A DNA stretch of 33,186 bases from the NCBI GenBank assembly GCA_019648995.1, contig BLXT01003739.1:1662546-1695731 (forward strand), read 5' to 3'. The notes under the pieces were generated by a model. It had not been told where the DNA came from, ran no database searches, and saw only the letters and a program-made list of their open reading frames with translations. The position numbers and the translations under genes are program-made. The number at the start of each line of letters is the position of its first letter. Positions within the stretch are counted from its first letter, which is position 1. Source of the DNA: Plakobranchus ocellatus. Taxonomy: Eukaryota; Mollusca; Gastropoda; Plakobranchidae. Positions 11,480 through 22,420 of the stretch are shown one piece after another.

Positions 11480-11970
11480 TAAATAATAGTTTCATAGAAT
11501 TCCTCGGGTCTAAAAACATAATAAAAGACACCTCATTTATGCTTTTGTCTCAACTATTAGCAAAGTTATGACAATTATACGTTTTTAATCACGGATGGTG
11601 GCCTGTTGGATTTGTACGGTATGTATGGGCAGTATGATGATTGATATGCATTTTATCAACTAAATAATGGTTTCATTGAATTTACCATGTCTAAAAACAT
11701 ACTAAAAGACACTTCATTTATGATTTTGTGTCAACTATTCACAAGTTATGACAATTTGCAGATTTTTCATCTTGGATGGCGGCCATCTTGGATTTTTGAA
11801 ATTTTTGGGCTTTAGGAGAAAAATCCAGCTTGGCATAATATCCAAATTTGTTTGTTAAGTCCTTAACTTCATTTGTGCCAATTTTGGTGCTTTTACCACA
11901 AATCCCACAATTCATCAATATTTTTACACAAATCTGCCCCACTATAAATATATGTACCATCAAAAGGTGC
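11480..11970 (-). repeat. Right inverted arm of the transposon
   Basis: This is the reverse complement of the left arm. The word GGATGGCGGCCATCTTGG (11774-11791) and the block TTTTGGTGCTTTTACCACAA (11882-11901) mirror the left arm. Two tandem subunits are clear. TTCATAGAATTCCTCGGGTC (from 11491) and TTCATTGAATTTACCATGTC (from 11672) each lead into the same taaaaacata..aaaagacac.tcatttatg block, offset by about 181 bases. Confidence 0.82.
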
Positions 11971-12646
11971 TCAGAAAGTTTAAAGGCTGTGGCCCTGTAT
12001 TTGGTAAAGTTATGGGGGTGTAAAGATGCTATTGTGTAACATTGCCAGTGTCGCACAAAACTAATAAAATCCTTAAATATTGACTTGTAACTATGAATTT
12101 GGTACAAAAGTTCTTAGAACAAAAAAATTATCCATTTCAGAGGTTATATTTTATTGATGCAGTGTAAATCAAATTTTGGTTTTGGATACCTAACAATAAT
12201 ACAATGTGTACTTGCACGTCTCAAAAGCACTATTTCAGCTCCCAGCTCATTTTAATAGTTTTTATTAACCTCATAGTCACACAAGCATATAAAAATGTTA
12301 ACCAAAAGCCAAAGAAAAAAAGGAAAAATACTCGTATTAACTGGCGCTTTGTGAATGGATCCATTGCACTTGTTGCTAAAACTTGTCCAGTATCATGGGC
12401 TACTGACAAGAGCTGGCCTGCAGATATCAGTAGCCTTCTAAGGTTTTTTGTAGGGAGAGGGGAGGGAAGGAGAGAAAAAAGAAAAAGCACCTTAATTTTT
12501 TTATCAGGCAGAGTACTTATAGCTCATATTTAGTAAAACAGGAAGTCTTGCTTGCTGGGGTAAATAAATGCTTTGATCTAGTACTGAATAGCTTTTACAT
12601 TGGATGTACTTAGATACATAGAAATAAGCAGCATTGGCCTACTTAC
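11971..12646. other. Intron sequence, no supported gene
   Basis: This AT-rich stretch lies between the transposon arm and the candidate exon at 12647. The plus-strand open stretch at 12204-12533 starts at an arbitrary ATG, has a lysine-rich run and shows no domain I can name, so I do not call it a gene. Confidence 0.5.
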
Positions 12647-12691
12647 CAACTCAGTCATTTTTTGTAAAGCATTACTTAGAACAATGCAGAC
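12647..12691 (-). CDS. Short candidate exon of PKD1-like REJ gene
   Basis: A 45-base minus-strand segment lies between acceptor gattttttttaag and consensus donor gtaagtagg. In phase 0 it reads VCIVLSNALQKMTEL, a hydrophobic helix-like stretch typical of the GAIN region after REJ. The previous exon (15416-15328) ends at a perfect gtaagt donor in phase 2. Joining in frame then needs the inner acceptor (gttctaag, exon top at 12674, 28 bases). Alternatively the previous exon could use a weaker donor (gtatca) in phase 0 and keep all 45 bases. Both options keep the NALQKMTEL frame and join in phase to the exon at 4213. Confidence 0.42.
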
Positions 12692-15327
12692 CTTAAAAAA
12701 AATCATTACAATTTGAAGGGCAAAGATTTAGATCATAGCTTTATGTTTTTAAGGCATTATATCATACCAAACTGTTTTTGTATGTTTTGTCTACTCTATT
12801 TTCTTCATATTGTAATAAAGAGATAATGATGTGCTTTTACTGCCTTTAATTCATGGAGATTTGATGTTCAAAACATTAAAAGTTTTTAAAAGTTAGTGAC
12901 AGGAAGTTTTAGTTTTAATATTAGCATCCAAAAAAGAACAAACAACCCACAAAAGGATCTTCACTTTGCAAGCAAGCCGCTTTGTTAACTCTTAATTTAC
13001 CAGGCCCTTCTAGAATTTCTATAGCCATATTACCAATGCAAGGAGCATAATTCTTAATTTTTTTCAAAACAGGTCCCAATTAAAAAAAATTGTATAAATT
13101 CAAATAATGGTTTTAAAAAATTCTAAAAATCACCATATTTTGGAGAAATGAACAAGCTTTCTTCTCATATATAACATGTTATGCTTTTACATCAAGAAAT
13201 TGTGGAAAAAAAATAGTAAAAAATGACCACCCCTATCAGACTGTGCCTCCAAATCTGGGTCCGAACCCAACTCTAGATCTAGGTTTGGATCTAGATCTAG
13301 ATCTAAAGTGCCATTGTTCCAATCTTCAAATGTCTACCCCTCTATCATCATTACTCATATTACTTTCATTGTCTATATCTCCTTATTCTTCATCAACTGT
13401 GTTATCTTCTTCATTTTTGGGTCTGGACTGACAAGCTGGCTTAAGAAATTGAAAGCCATTATATAAAAAATCGCTGTACCACTTCTATTCAACCCATTCT
13501 CATGAAGTAAAGAACAAACGAAAGTAGAACTGTCCAACTGCCTCTCTTGCGTTAGAAACTATAAAAATAAATAGGCTCTGTTCCGTACAGAAAAATGCAT
13601 GCCAATATTAGTGGGCGATGGCGGGCGATTTAGTAAAACTCGAGCACGGGCGATACCAGGCGATATGGTAAATTAAGAGTTAATGCCTCATGGTGAACCG
13701 CTAATACTTAAAGTATGGGATGTAATGTTTGGAGGTATTTTCTTCCTAAAAGTTTTAAAAGCATGTGACTTTCTTACACCTCTTTCTTTTCTTTACTACA
13801 TGTATTATTTTAATAGATAGAAAAAATAAAAGTTCAAGTTTGCTCACTATTCCTAGAGAGATCATTGTTGCTTCGAGTCATCTTAAACTTTCAACTTCAC
13901 TATTATTTTATTTTAAAACTTTTAAGACATTTGTTTAATCATTTTTTTTTCAAGAGGGGTAAGGAATATTTTCTTCTATCCACGTGTATTGAAATGTATT
14001 TTAAGCTTTGTTTGCCTCCATATCAGTTTCGTTGTTTCTTTATTACTGAACAATCTTTAAGTGCTTTTTTTTAAACACTTTTCTCATTTACTGTGTGTGC
14101 ATGTCAAAAGATTGAAATGCATTGTTGCATTAGGCACATATAGCTTGTTACATGCTGAATATTTTTCTTCTGAAATTAAAAGTTTCTATAAGACCTATAA
14201 CAAGTGGGACAAAAAACATTGTGCCCAAACTACACAAAGTTGCAGATCCATGTAACGTTCTCCAAACATTGTCCCTGTAAATACAAGTGTGTGTACTAAA
14301 TTCCTATATAATCAGTCTGGTGGCAGTGAAACAACCAGAAAACAAAAACAAACGCCTAAAAACTATAATATCACAATGTCAAAATTTGAGGTAAAAAAAA
14401 ATTGTAATTCTAGGGGTGGGTAACTCCTGATTGACATGCGATACCAATCTAAAATTTAACATTAGTGTATTTACATTACATGGCACACTAGAGTATTTTT
14501 TTTTTGCTACACTGTCGTGGAATGGAAAAACAGATTTTCATGTTCTGGAAAATAATCAAGCAAAAGTAAATTCTGAAATTTGTGTCAATCTGATGGAACA
14601 AAAACTTTTGCCAGACTGTAGACATCTATACCCTGAAAATAACTAATTTTTTTTCATCAAATTGCATTCTAGTTTGTTCACACTAACATATGTTCAGATT
14701 AACAATGATAATTTATGGGGAAAAAAAGGGTGCAATCTCCTGATTTTAATCCAATGGACTACTCTAATTAGGATTCAAAGTCTGGAAAAGTATATTATAG
14801 AAGACAATAAAAATTCACAGAACAATAAAATGAAAAACTGAAGAGTGCTGGAATCAGATTACCATTCAGGAGATCAGAAAATTCATCATCTTGTAGAAAA
14901 AGCTGGTTTTTACCAAGGTGGAGGGTCTATTGACCACAATCGACTTTGAGCCCAATTAGTGAAATAATTTTGTGTTATCATTTTTCAGTTTTGAGGCATC
15001 TGTCCTTATCACCAAGCATTAGCAAAACCGTCCATATGAAACAATATTCTTTTGCAACGATATATTCTAAATAGAACTATGCTCAATGATATTCTATAGA
15101 CATGCCAAGTGTCAACACAAAGTCATCTACCCTGGGCGTTTTGTTTTCTGCCACGTCTAAAACATAATTTTTTTTTGGGTGTATGTGTGTGTGTGTGTGC
15201 ACGCGTGCACGTTTGAGAGAGAATATATAAATATAAGCTCTTTTCAAAAGGCCAAACAATTTAAACCTTAGGGGGATTGAGATTTTTTTCATTTTGTAAA
15301 TGATAATAAGAGATACAAAGAACTTAC
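12692..15327. other. Intron with GATCTA microsatellite and CA/TG run
   Basis: A (GATCTA)n-type palindromic simple repeat occupies 13271-13307. A (TG)n run lies near 15180-15200, followed by an alternating gcacgcgtgcacg stretch. Several plus-strand ORFs between 13865 and 14646 are AT-rich chance frames with no domain. Confidence 0.55.
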
Positions 15328-15416
15328 AGTGATACTTCATATGCCCTATTAACATGATTGATGCCAACTGTATACAATTTGCTTGCCAGGTGATGGAGAG
15401 CCTTTAAACCATAATC
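15328..15416 (-). CDS. Exon of PKD1-like REJ gene
   Basis: The exon lies between acceptor tattttttcag and a perfect donor gtaagttc. Entering in phase 0 it encodes DYGLKALHHLASKLYTVG followed by INHVNRAYEVS, leaving two bases (CT). It joins in phase to the previous exon (17921-17796), which ends in phase 0. The regular hydrophobic spacing suggests a helix, as expected in the region between the REJ beta modules and the GPS cleavage site of polycystin-1-like proteins. The evidence is the splice signals, phase and sequence character. No diagnostic motif is present. Confidence 0.62.
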
Positions 15417-17795
15417 CTGAAAAAAATACATGAACAGAACTTAATAACAGCTTTTCTTCTTATCACAAAATATAGTTATAGCAAGGCTTGTCATTATTCC
15501 CCTAAAAGGGATTAAAGAATTTACTATTCCATGAATATGAAGTAAATGCTGGCAACACTAATGATTTGAAGCTTACCTCCCAGATTGAAAGTATTAAAAT
15601 AATAGTTTAAAATGCAACTTTTAGTCTGGATATCATTACAAAGATTAAGACTAAAGTAAAACATTTTGAGAGCCTAAAGGCATGAATCTAGACTGGGCCT
15701 GGTAATCTGGGAAAAACCAGATGGTACAACCAAACAGGCATGTGGTTATGGTAGAGCATAAGGAACATAGATCATGTAAATGTAATTAACAAGGATGGGA
15801 AAGGGGAGGCAAAGTGCATTGTTTGGCTAGTCTTTCTAGGCTCTTGGACAATGCTCCCTTCACCCCCTTTTCTCTCTCTCTAGTCCATATGTAAGCCTAA
15901 TCATTCACCATCATCTTGTTCAATTGGTATATCGAAGGCCCATCCTTATTCCAAAAGTCAATAGCTTTGGCCTGCCGCCATCTGCAATCCCAATTGGCAC
16001 CATCTTATTACAAGGCTGGGAGACAGGATGGGTTTGCAAAAATCTCTGCCTAATACAAAGTGTGTGCCACACACATCTCTCTGGCCCATATGCTGGTTGA
16101 TTATAGGCTTGGCTTGAGAGGTTGAGGTAGTCTAGACCTAAGAGAGTGGACTGGTTACCTTTAGCATGGTGTGATATGAGAGAGCTATGGGGAGAAGGTG
16201 CACAGCATGAGACTCATCGTCATTAACTCTGATAGTAATACAAAGCAATGCACTTAGATCTAGACCTATTTATGGGGAGTCAAGTTTAGTGCTCAAGATC
16301 TTTGGACAGGGAAAATTTTAATTGCTTCTTACCACTTTTTTTTTTTTGAACTTCTACATTTTCTTATTGTCAATATTTGGGGTAGCAGTTTCAATACTGG
16401 TTATATCAAAAATTCATTTTATGGCTCAATTTAAAAGAAAAATGGAGCTTTTCAAATTTCCTGTAATGAAACAGTTATTAAAATGTTTCATTGCAAACTG
16501 GATAACTTTATGTCTCGTCTTCTTCATGCTCCATTTTTTTTTTCCTTCACCTCTTTCTTACTTCTCCTAGTCATTCCTAGCTCTTCTTTCGCCCCTCCAT
16601 TTCCTTCTTACTTTTTCCCTTGTTCTTCATCATTTTCCTGCCTAAATCCCATACATGAGAGGATAAAATTTAAGACTTTTCCAAGACAGCAGAGACAAAA
16701 TTCAAGACCATCACATGAAGTAATTCTTAGCTTGTAATATCAGATGTGGAGGAAAGTACATATCTTAGCCCTTGTGTGATGTCTCAACAAATAATGAAGC
16801 CTTCCCATAGCACATTCATTTACACTATCTATAGAGTTCTGTCACTTTTGCAACTCAGAATTATTGCTGCAGCTCCTCCTGGATACATGCCTCTACAGAG
16901 GTACTTCTTTTAGCTTGGATTTGCTCTTGTCTCTCAATGCATTGGATCTTGAGAGAAGGAAAAGTTGTCTGCCTCTGAAATTAGGACTTGCCTCATCTGA
17001 CAGTTTTTGCTTCTTCCTCTTTAAGCTAAGAAAGCTACATTTCTGCCTCTGCTTTTCTTTTGGACTGTTCAAGCCTCTTCTTTTCCTTTTCCATGTCCAA
17101 ATACAGATTGCAATTCTGCCACCCACTCCTAAATGTACTAAAAATAAAAAAAATTCTTAAGAAATGTTGAAATTTGCATTAGAAAATGTATTTCCAGACA
17201 CTAAATCTTTGAACATATGAGAAGTATTTGGATGGTTAATGTGACACATTTTGAGATGCTTGCGGCGCAAATTAGGTACTTGTTAAAATTTCTTTCAATT
17301 CGCACTGGCTGATAAAAATTGAGATCTTGCGTAATCAAAAAAATAATATGACTTATTCACAACTTAACAAGATATATCAATCAAGACTGCATCAAGTGAA
17401 CTTTGAAAAAACAATCCTAAATTATCTAATTTGACAAAAGACTGGTATGCTCTTGTGGTTAATAAAGTAGCATGCAATAAAGCCGGCAACTTGATTTGCT
17501 TCCATTGAAAAAAACCAAGACAAAGCTATCCGTCATCAAGAGTTAGCATACATAGAACCCACAGAAATCAAGGAGAATAGAAAAAAGAGCACACAGAGAA
17601 GGTATCAGGAGTCAGACCTGAAACAGATTGGCAGTGTGTAGAAGCAACAGCCCAAGAAAGAATTAGAGGAAGAGCTCTTGATGGCGGATTATGTTTTCTT
17701 CTGCAGTGAAAAGGGCTGGTGATTAGAAAGTAACTGCAAGTTTTTTGACACAGATAACATATCTGTTAATCTTCGTGCAAGAACAAGTGACTTAC
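15417..17795. other. Intron, no supported exon
   Basis: A more GC-balanced segment at about 15890-16160 could be an old interspersed repeat but shows no protein or tRNA-like signature. A minus-strand stretch at about 16860-17126 is rich in Lys, Glu and Arg in two frames, with several stops. It could be a decayed coiled-coil coding remnant, but I could not assign it. Confidence 0.5.
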
Positions 17796-17921
17796 CGCAC
17801 CATAAGGTTCTATTTCATCCTCACGACTTGTGCATTTTTCAAGAGCAAGGGCAGCAACTTCAACCCACTCTGCTGTTAAACCACCAAAAAGAGAAATGGT
17901 CTTTAAAAGCTGATTTCTCAC
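17796..17921 (-). CDS. Exon of PKD1-like REJ gene
   Basis: This 126-base exon lies between acceptor ttttttatctcag and donor gtaagtc, phase 0 to phase 0. It encodes 42 residues, starting VRNQLLKTISLFGG and containing AEWVEVAALALEKCTSRED. This resembles the helical segment late in REJ/PKD1 proteins, which typically has R-x-x-LL followed by a Val/Ala-rich helix and a Thr-Ser-x-x-(D/E)-E turn. The preceding exon ends in phase 0 and the next begins in phase 0, so the chain is consistent. An ORF-only reading runs on into intron sequence, but the splice signals set the limits given. Confidence 0.75.
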
Positions 17922-18890
17922 CTGAGATAAAAAAACAGGGCAGAGGGATGAACTTAAAAGTATGACTGCATGCAATTTTAAAAATATAACTAATCTCTAA
18001 CTCCCCCCCATTTGCTTTTATGACTGTGGAATATCAAATTCTACAAGTATTTTGTTTATGTATTTTTTTGTAGCTTTTTCACTTATGTATTTATAACTTT
18101 GATCCTTTACTGCTGTAGTCTGATGCAAGTCGAATCTTTTATTTTACTAGTTAATAGTTTGGCTTAAATAAAAGGAAAATGTTTAAACGTATAAAGTGCT
18201 GTTTATTTTCTTTCTAAGTATATAATATCTAATTGATGACTGCTTCCTTCTTCTTCTTCATTAAAGATGGAGACATTCATGAAAAATGAAACTGTAAAAA
18301 AAGACTGAAAATTAATAAAACAGAAGAAGCATGTAGCCGGATTGGAAAAATTTTACCGAGAGATTACTAATACATTAGGTTTTTTTTTTGTCATATAACA
18401 ATATAATTAGTCAATGAAACAGTACATTTTTGTCAACTTTGCTGGCAAAAGTGTAAAAAAAAAAAAAAAAAAAAAAATTAAGATACTCACTTTATCTGAA
18501 TGCATTTATGCATTTATAAATAACTTTTGCTTTTAGAGAGACACATAGTATGAAACTGTCACTGTTATATGGCGTCAAATCATTTCCTTTCTGAAGCTGA
18601 GATGATTCTAAATCAGGGCTTCCGTAAAAACACATCTGAAGAATTCCTCCATGGAGGGTTGTTTGAACAATCTCCAAACACTTTACCTTTACTTAAGCAG
18701 TCCACATTATAGCCTATCCTATCAGACATATTGTCATTATTACCACACTACAAGGAATGCATAACCGTTGGCTGACAAAGAGCTTGATTTGTTACAAATT
18801 TAATGTTTAAAAAGGAAGATCATTAAACATAAGTAAAATATTGGTGACTGAAATAGGTTTATCAAACTCATTGACATAAAGATACACTAC
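17922..18890. other. Intron with long poly-A run
   Basis: A 23-base A-run occupies 18455-18477. On the gene's sense strand this is a poly-T run. A minus-strand ORF at 18492-18677 has no acceptable splice context and no recognisable sequence, so I treat it as chance. Confidence 0.6.
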
Positions 18891-18967
18891 CCATATCCTG
18901 TCCTTCTCAAATGCTTTCTTTTGGTTGTGGATTATTTTGGCTGTATCAAGCACAAATCGAATATTTT
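18891..18967 (-). CDS. Exon of PKD1-like REJ gene
   Basis: Acceptor attccatgttatag and donor gtagtg bound a 77-base exon. Its first two bases complete a Glu codon with the last base of the previous exon. It then reads NIRFVLDTAKIIHNQ and KKAFEKDRIW, ending in phase 0. Only this frame is open, and it is the one demanded by both neighbours, which is the main support. The donor is weaker than consensus. The position after the strand-rich REJ block and before the R-x-x-LL helix fits the linker and helix of polycystin-1-like proteins. Confidence 0.65.
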
Positions 18968-20175
18968 CTATAACATGGAATAAAAAAAAAAGAAGGTGTT
19001 AAAAGTCATTAGAACAGTTACAACATCACATATTTTACCATTGACAACTTTTTAGGTCATTATTGATTGAAGTAAAAATAACTTGAATGTTGAAATTAGA
19101 AAGAATGCACAGCTAGATTCAACCATTTGTGAACTCATTTCTGCAATAACATTATTCATCAGTAGATCCACAAATTGTCACTCTTTTCACAAAGTGATGA
19201 AACAGAAAATTAAGAGAGTGATTTAAATATTTCCCAATTTTAATTGCCCAAATTTGTGCCTAAGAAATCACCATTTTTTCTTAAATTTGCTCAGTATGGT
19301 CGAGTCAAACCTATTCATCCTAAAAGATCTCAAGCCCAATTTGATTAATGATTCTAAGCACAGGGAGATAATTCTACAAAAAGTTTGTCATTGGCACGCT
19401 TAGCAAAATCTGTAAAAAAAAAAAAAAAAAAAAAAAACTACATTGATGGGAATATTTTTGAAAATAAAGGAATGACATCAAAATTATATTATAATTTTGC
19501 TGTAGGCCTATTTTTGCTTTAAAATTTTGAAAAAGTGAAAAAAAAAATGATTTTTCACCATTTGGCAACACTGTTTTCAAATGTTTTTGCTTGGCATTTA
19601 GTAAAGGGTGTTTAGACCAATAAAGTCTGTAGAAGATCTATTAATGGGTGCCAAATATATGTATGTCTCAATGTCTCAACATAACTACAAATTGAGATCT
19701 GAATAATTTCTTAATTGCAATATTGAATGATCATTGCTTATATCCCTCATGCTATTGCTATACTTTTCTTAGCAATAAGCTATGCCCAATAGTATAAGCA
19801 AAAATGGTGATGATATAAGTAGGTGTTAAAATGTTTACAATACTCTCCCCCTTTTTTAATAGGCCACCTATTTAACCATATATTATAACATTAACACACC
19901 TCCCTCCACAGAAGTGTTGGCCTATTCTGGATTTACTGGATATACATTGTCAAACTGTTGTAATGCATTGTAAAGTGACAAAGTTTGCATCAATGTTCTG
20001 CATTCCAAGTGCTAAAGATGTAGAAAACAATCATTTGACACTTCCATAATAACTATCTATCCCCATCTGGTCCTAGAGATACAATCAATCTATGGTAGGA
20101 ATATACATTTTAATAATGAATAATTACATATATTCATATAGTTATATAGAGAAACAGACTTCCCTTATTCAGTAC
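18968..20175. other. Intron with poly-A run
   Basis: A 24-base A-run lies at 19414-19437. The rest is AT-rich with no splice-bounded coding stretch that fits the gene's phases. Confidence 0.6.
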
Positions 20176-20257
20176 CTTGCCTCCATTCATCTAGGTATGG
20201 GTCTAAAAAGGTTCTTTTTGCCTCTTGGAGAGTTTTGTTTTGATTGTCAAGGCTCAG
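20176..20257 (-). CDS. Exon of PKD1-like REJ gene
   Basis: Acceptor atatttattcgcag and donor gtactga bound an 82-base exon that enters in phase 0 and leaves one base. It encodes LSLDNQNKTLQEAKRTFLD followed by PYLDEWRQ. I found it because the exons at 21673 and 18967 have incompatible phases and need a phase 0 to phase 1 exon between them. This one satisfies that exactly. The opening LSL would continue the last beta strand of the previous exon, followed by a charged helical linker. It is shorter than most ORF cut-offs and easily missed. Confidence 0.7.
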
Positions 20258-21672
20258 CTGCGAATAAATATATATTGGTTTATTTGGAAGTTAAATGCAT
20301 CAAAGAGAAGCTGAATGAACAACAACTAAGTTTTTTTATAGGAATAATGATAAATAAGTGAATACATAATACATCTGATAGTTTCAAACCTATGTAGACC
20401 AAAAAATATACAGATAAATACATTTATTGATTATGGTTGATAGTATCATTCAACACAATCTCTTCTGTTCTAGCAGAGGAAAGGTGAACTCTGATCATAA
20501 TTCCCCCGTGAAAAAAAGTTTAAAGGTTGTTTTTTCAATGTGTTATGTTTTTAAAATCAGGGAAATCTTGCCCCCCCCCCCCAAAAAAAAAGGTTTTGAA
20601 TCAAATTCTTTTTTCCTGGAAGGAAAATATTTTCATTGATCCTTGGTAAGTTCTTCACATCCATCAGCTTTGAGAAGTGGGGCTCATTTTGTCTTACCCC
20701 TAAAAGAGCAAAAAGTCACGATTGGCTATGTGCTATCTGTGCCTTGGGGCCAATTTTCTTTTCTCTCTTACAATACTTATTTTCTTCCTACTCCTCCTAT
20801 ATTACTGCTGCTGCAACTACTACCAATAAAAAAACCCACTGCTGCTGCTTCTACTACTACTGCTGCTACAGCTACTACATTTCTTTCTTCTCCATCTCAT
20901 ATTATCCTTTTGTCCTCCTCCTCTTTCTTCTCTTTCCTCAATCTTCTTTCTCTTCCTTCTTCTCCCTCTTTTTATTTTCTTTCTCTTTCATGTTTTTTCC
21001 TCCTTACTTCAAAACCTACATCTAACTCATTATGGAATTGTATGAGTATTGCTTTAAAAAAAAAAGGAATTAAGAATTCTGCTAAATTGTTGGAAAAATG
21101 CAGGTATGTCTTTTTTTTTGTCTTCTTTCCCCCCATCTTAGTTTGTTCTTTTATTTTTCTATGCATCTTTCATTTTCTTTCTCCTTTCTCCTTTTTTTTT
21201 TTTATCTTTCTCCATTTTTATTTCTCTGCATCCTTTTTTTTTTGTAGCACTTTCTTTTTTTATTCTTTCTTCTTCTTTTTCCTACCTTTTCCTTTTTCCC
21301 TTATTCCTTTCATGTATTTCTTTTTTTTTTTTTTTTAACTAAAGTAGAAGTCTGCTGTCAACCCTAAAATAGGAACACAACAAGAAAACATGAAATACCA
21401 TTGGGGCTTATAAATTCTCTTTACATGTAAATGCATGTCATACAAAAGCAATATTGTTTTGCCAAAGTCCAGGTAAATAATTTACACAAGAAAACTAAAA
21501 TTCTTGGGTACTTAAGATTGATTTCAGATTCAGTTAGAAAAACAAAACGCAAACAAGGATGAGCATTGAATCTCTGACCCTCTAGGCATCAAGGTATGCT
21601 GAGCCATCAAAAGCTGTATGATCATTTCTGAATAACATCATTAATGTCTCTAATGTAATGTTTTTTTTTTAC
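20258..21672. other. Intron with C12/A10 block and pyrimidine-rich tract
   Basis: A C-run followed by an A-run occupies about 20572-20591. A trinucleotide cluster of TAC and TGC units lies at about 20800-20880. From there to about 21338 the plus strand is almost entirely T and C, which makes it purine-rich on the gene's sense strand. The two overlapping plus-strand ORFs here (Ser/Phe/Leu-rich) are artefacts of this composition. Confidence 0.8.
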
Positions 21673-21809
21673 CTGCACAGAGAGAAGAACATCTGCAGAA
21701 GAACCCTTTGTGTTGATTACTTTCACTATAAGATTAACTTTAGTTGCCTTGGAGGCCGACAAGGTAATATTCTTCATTTCATCACTTGCACCATAGGCTA
21801 TAAGGTTAA
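21673..21809 (-). CDS. REJ-domain exon, C-terminal strand block
   Basis: Acceptor attttctgttttag and donor gtaaaa bound a 137-base exon that enters in phase 1 and leaves in phase 0. It reads NLIAYGASDEMKNITLSASK, then ATKVNLIVKVINTKGSSADV and LLSVQ. The V-x-V-x-x-x-x-G-S-S/A pattern near the end is the typical close of an Ig-like or REJ beta module (V-x-V-x-D-x-x-G-A-S in polycystin-1). The exon lies directly downstream of the exon with the FTVAC core, in matching phase. A membrane or extracellular position is inferred from the family and not shown here. Confidence 0.8.
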
Positions 21810-22229
21810 CTAAAACAGAAAATGAAAAGAAAAATATGATGTTTTGACTGGTTACAACAAATCAATACAATAAAAAAATTTTAGTAACCGCAACATAACA
21901 CACCAACTGAATTGCTTTGACCTTGGCACTATTTGTAACAATCCCAAAACAAGCCCAGATATTATTAATCTAGGATTTGTATGGGTCAAATAAATGTCAA
22001 TTTTGCAAGGATGTTTCATTATATTAAACATTTATTTCATCATGGTGCTGCCAATATTGCCCAACTCATTTTTGGGGTAATGGAGAAAATCGAGTTTATG
22101 TGATTTTAAAAGCCAAAAAAAAAGCTACAGTTAATTTTTTGGGTGTTGCCCTTATTTTTCACTTTTCTACATTTAATTATCGTTTTATTTTCGTCTTTTA
22201 GGTAAAATTATGGGATATATACGACTTAA

Positions 22230-22420
22230 GCAATCTTGGCACCAACAGAAAATGAGTCAGGCAATCTTGACACAAGTGATACCTGAGTTAGGCAATTTTT
22301 GCACCAGTGATACCTGAGTAATTGGCATCTTTGATATCGTGAGTTCGGCAATCTTGGCTTTAGTGCAGATGATCTAGGCAATATTGGCGCAGGTGATACC
22401 CGAGTTTGGCAATACTGGTT
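22230..22420 (+). repeat. 30-31 bp minisatellite
   Basis: GGCAAT-headed units start near 22230, 22261, 22292, 22323, 22348, 22378 and 22409. Most carry the consensus gcaatcttggcaccagtgatacctgagtta with substitutions. One unit is shortened to about 25 bases. The array lies in the intron between two REJ exons. Confidence 0.9.

Larger units (their letters stand above)
7567..11970 (+). mobile_element. Decayed DNA-transposon-like element with long inverted arms
   Basis: Two long, imperfect inverted arms (about 7567-8040 and 11480-11970) flank a broken plus-strand gene at 8045-11418. Nearly all of the sequence between the arms belongs to that gene. This is the layout of an autonomous cut-and-paste or foldback-type element. 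The coding part has a FEN/PIN-like motif set and a C-terminal CXC cluster. It sits in an intron of the minus-strand REJ gene, antisense to it. The outer limits are approximate because the arms drift apart beyond about 7567 and 11970, and I found no certain target-site duplication. Multiple stops and frameshifts, plus a sequence gap, show that this copy cannot encode its protein. Confidence 0.72.

Noticed and set aside
12204-12533. 109-codon plus-strand ORF
   Set aside because: Lysine-rich low complexity, arbitrary ATG and no domain or splice context.
16893-17126. Charged minus-strand ORF with coiled-coil-like Glu/Lys/Arg content
   Set aside because: Coiled-coil character is split between two frames with stops, no splice sites fit the gene's phases, and I could not name a family.
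20636-21338. Long plus-strand ORFs rich in Ser, Phe and Leu
   Set aside because: They are produced by the T/C-rich tract, lie antisense to the REJ gene's intron and contain no domain.
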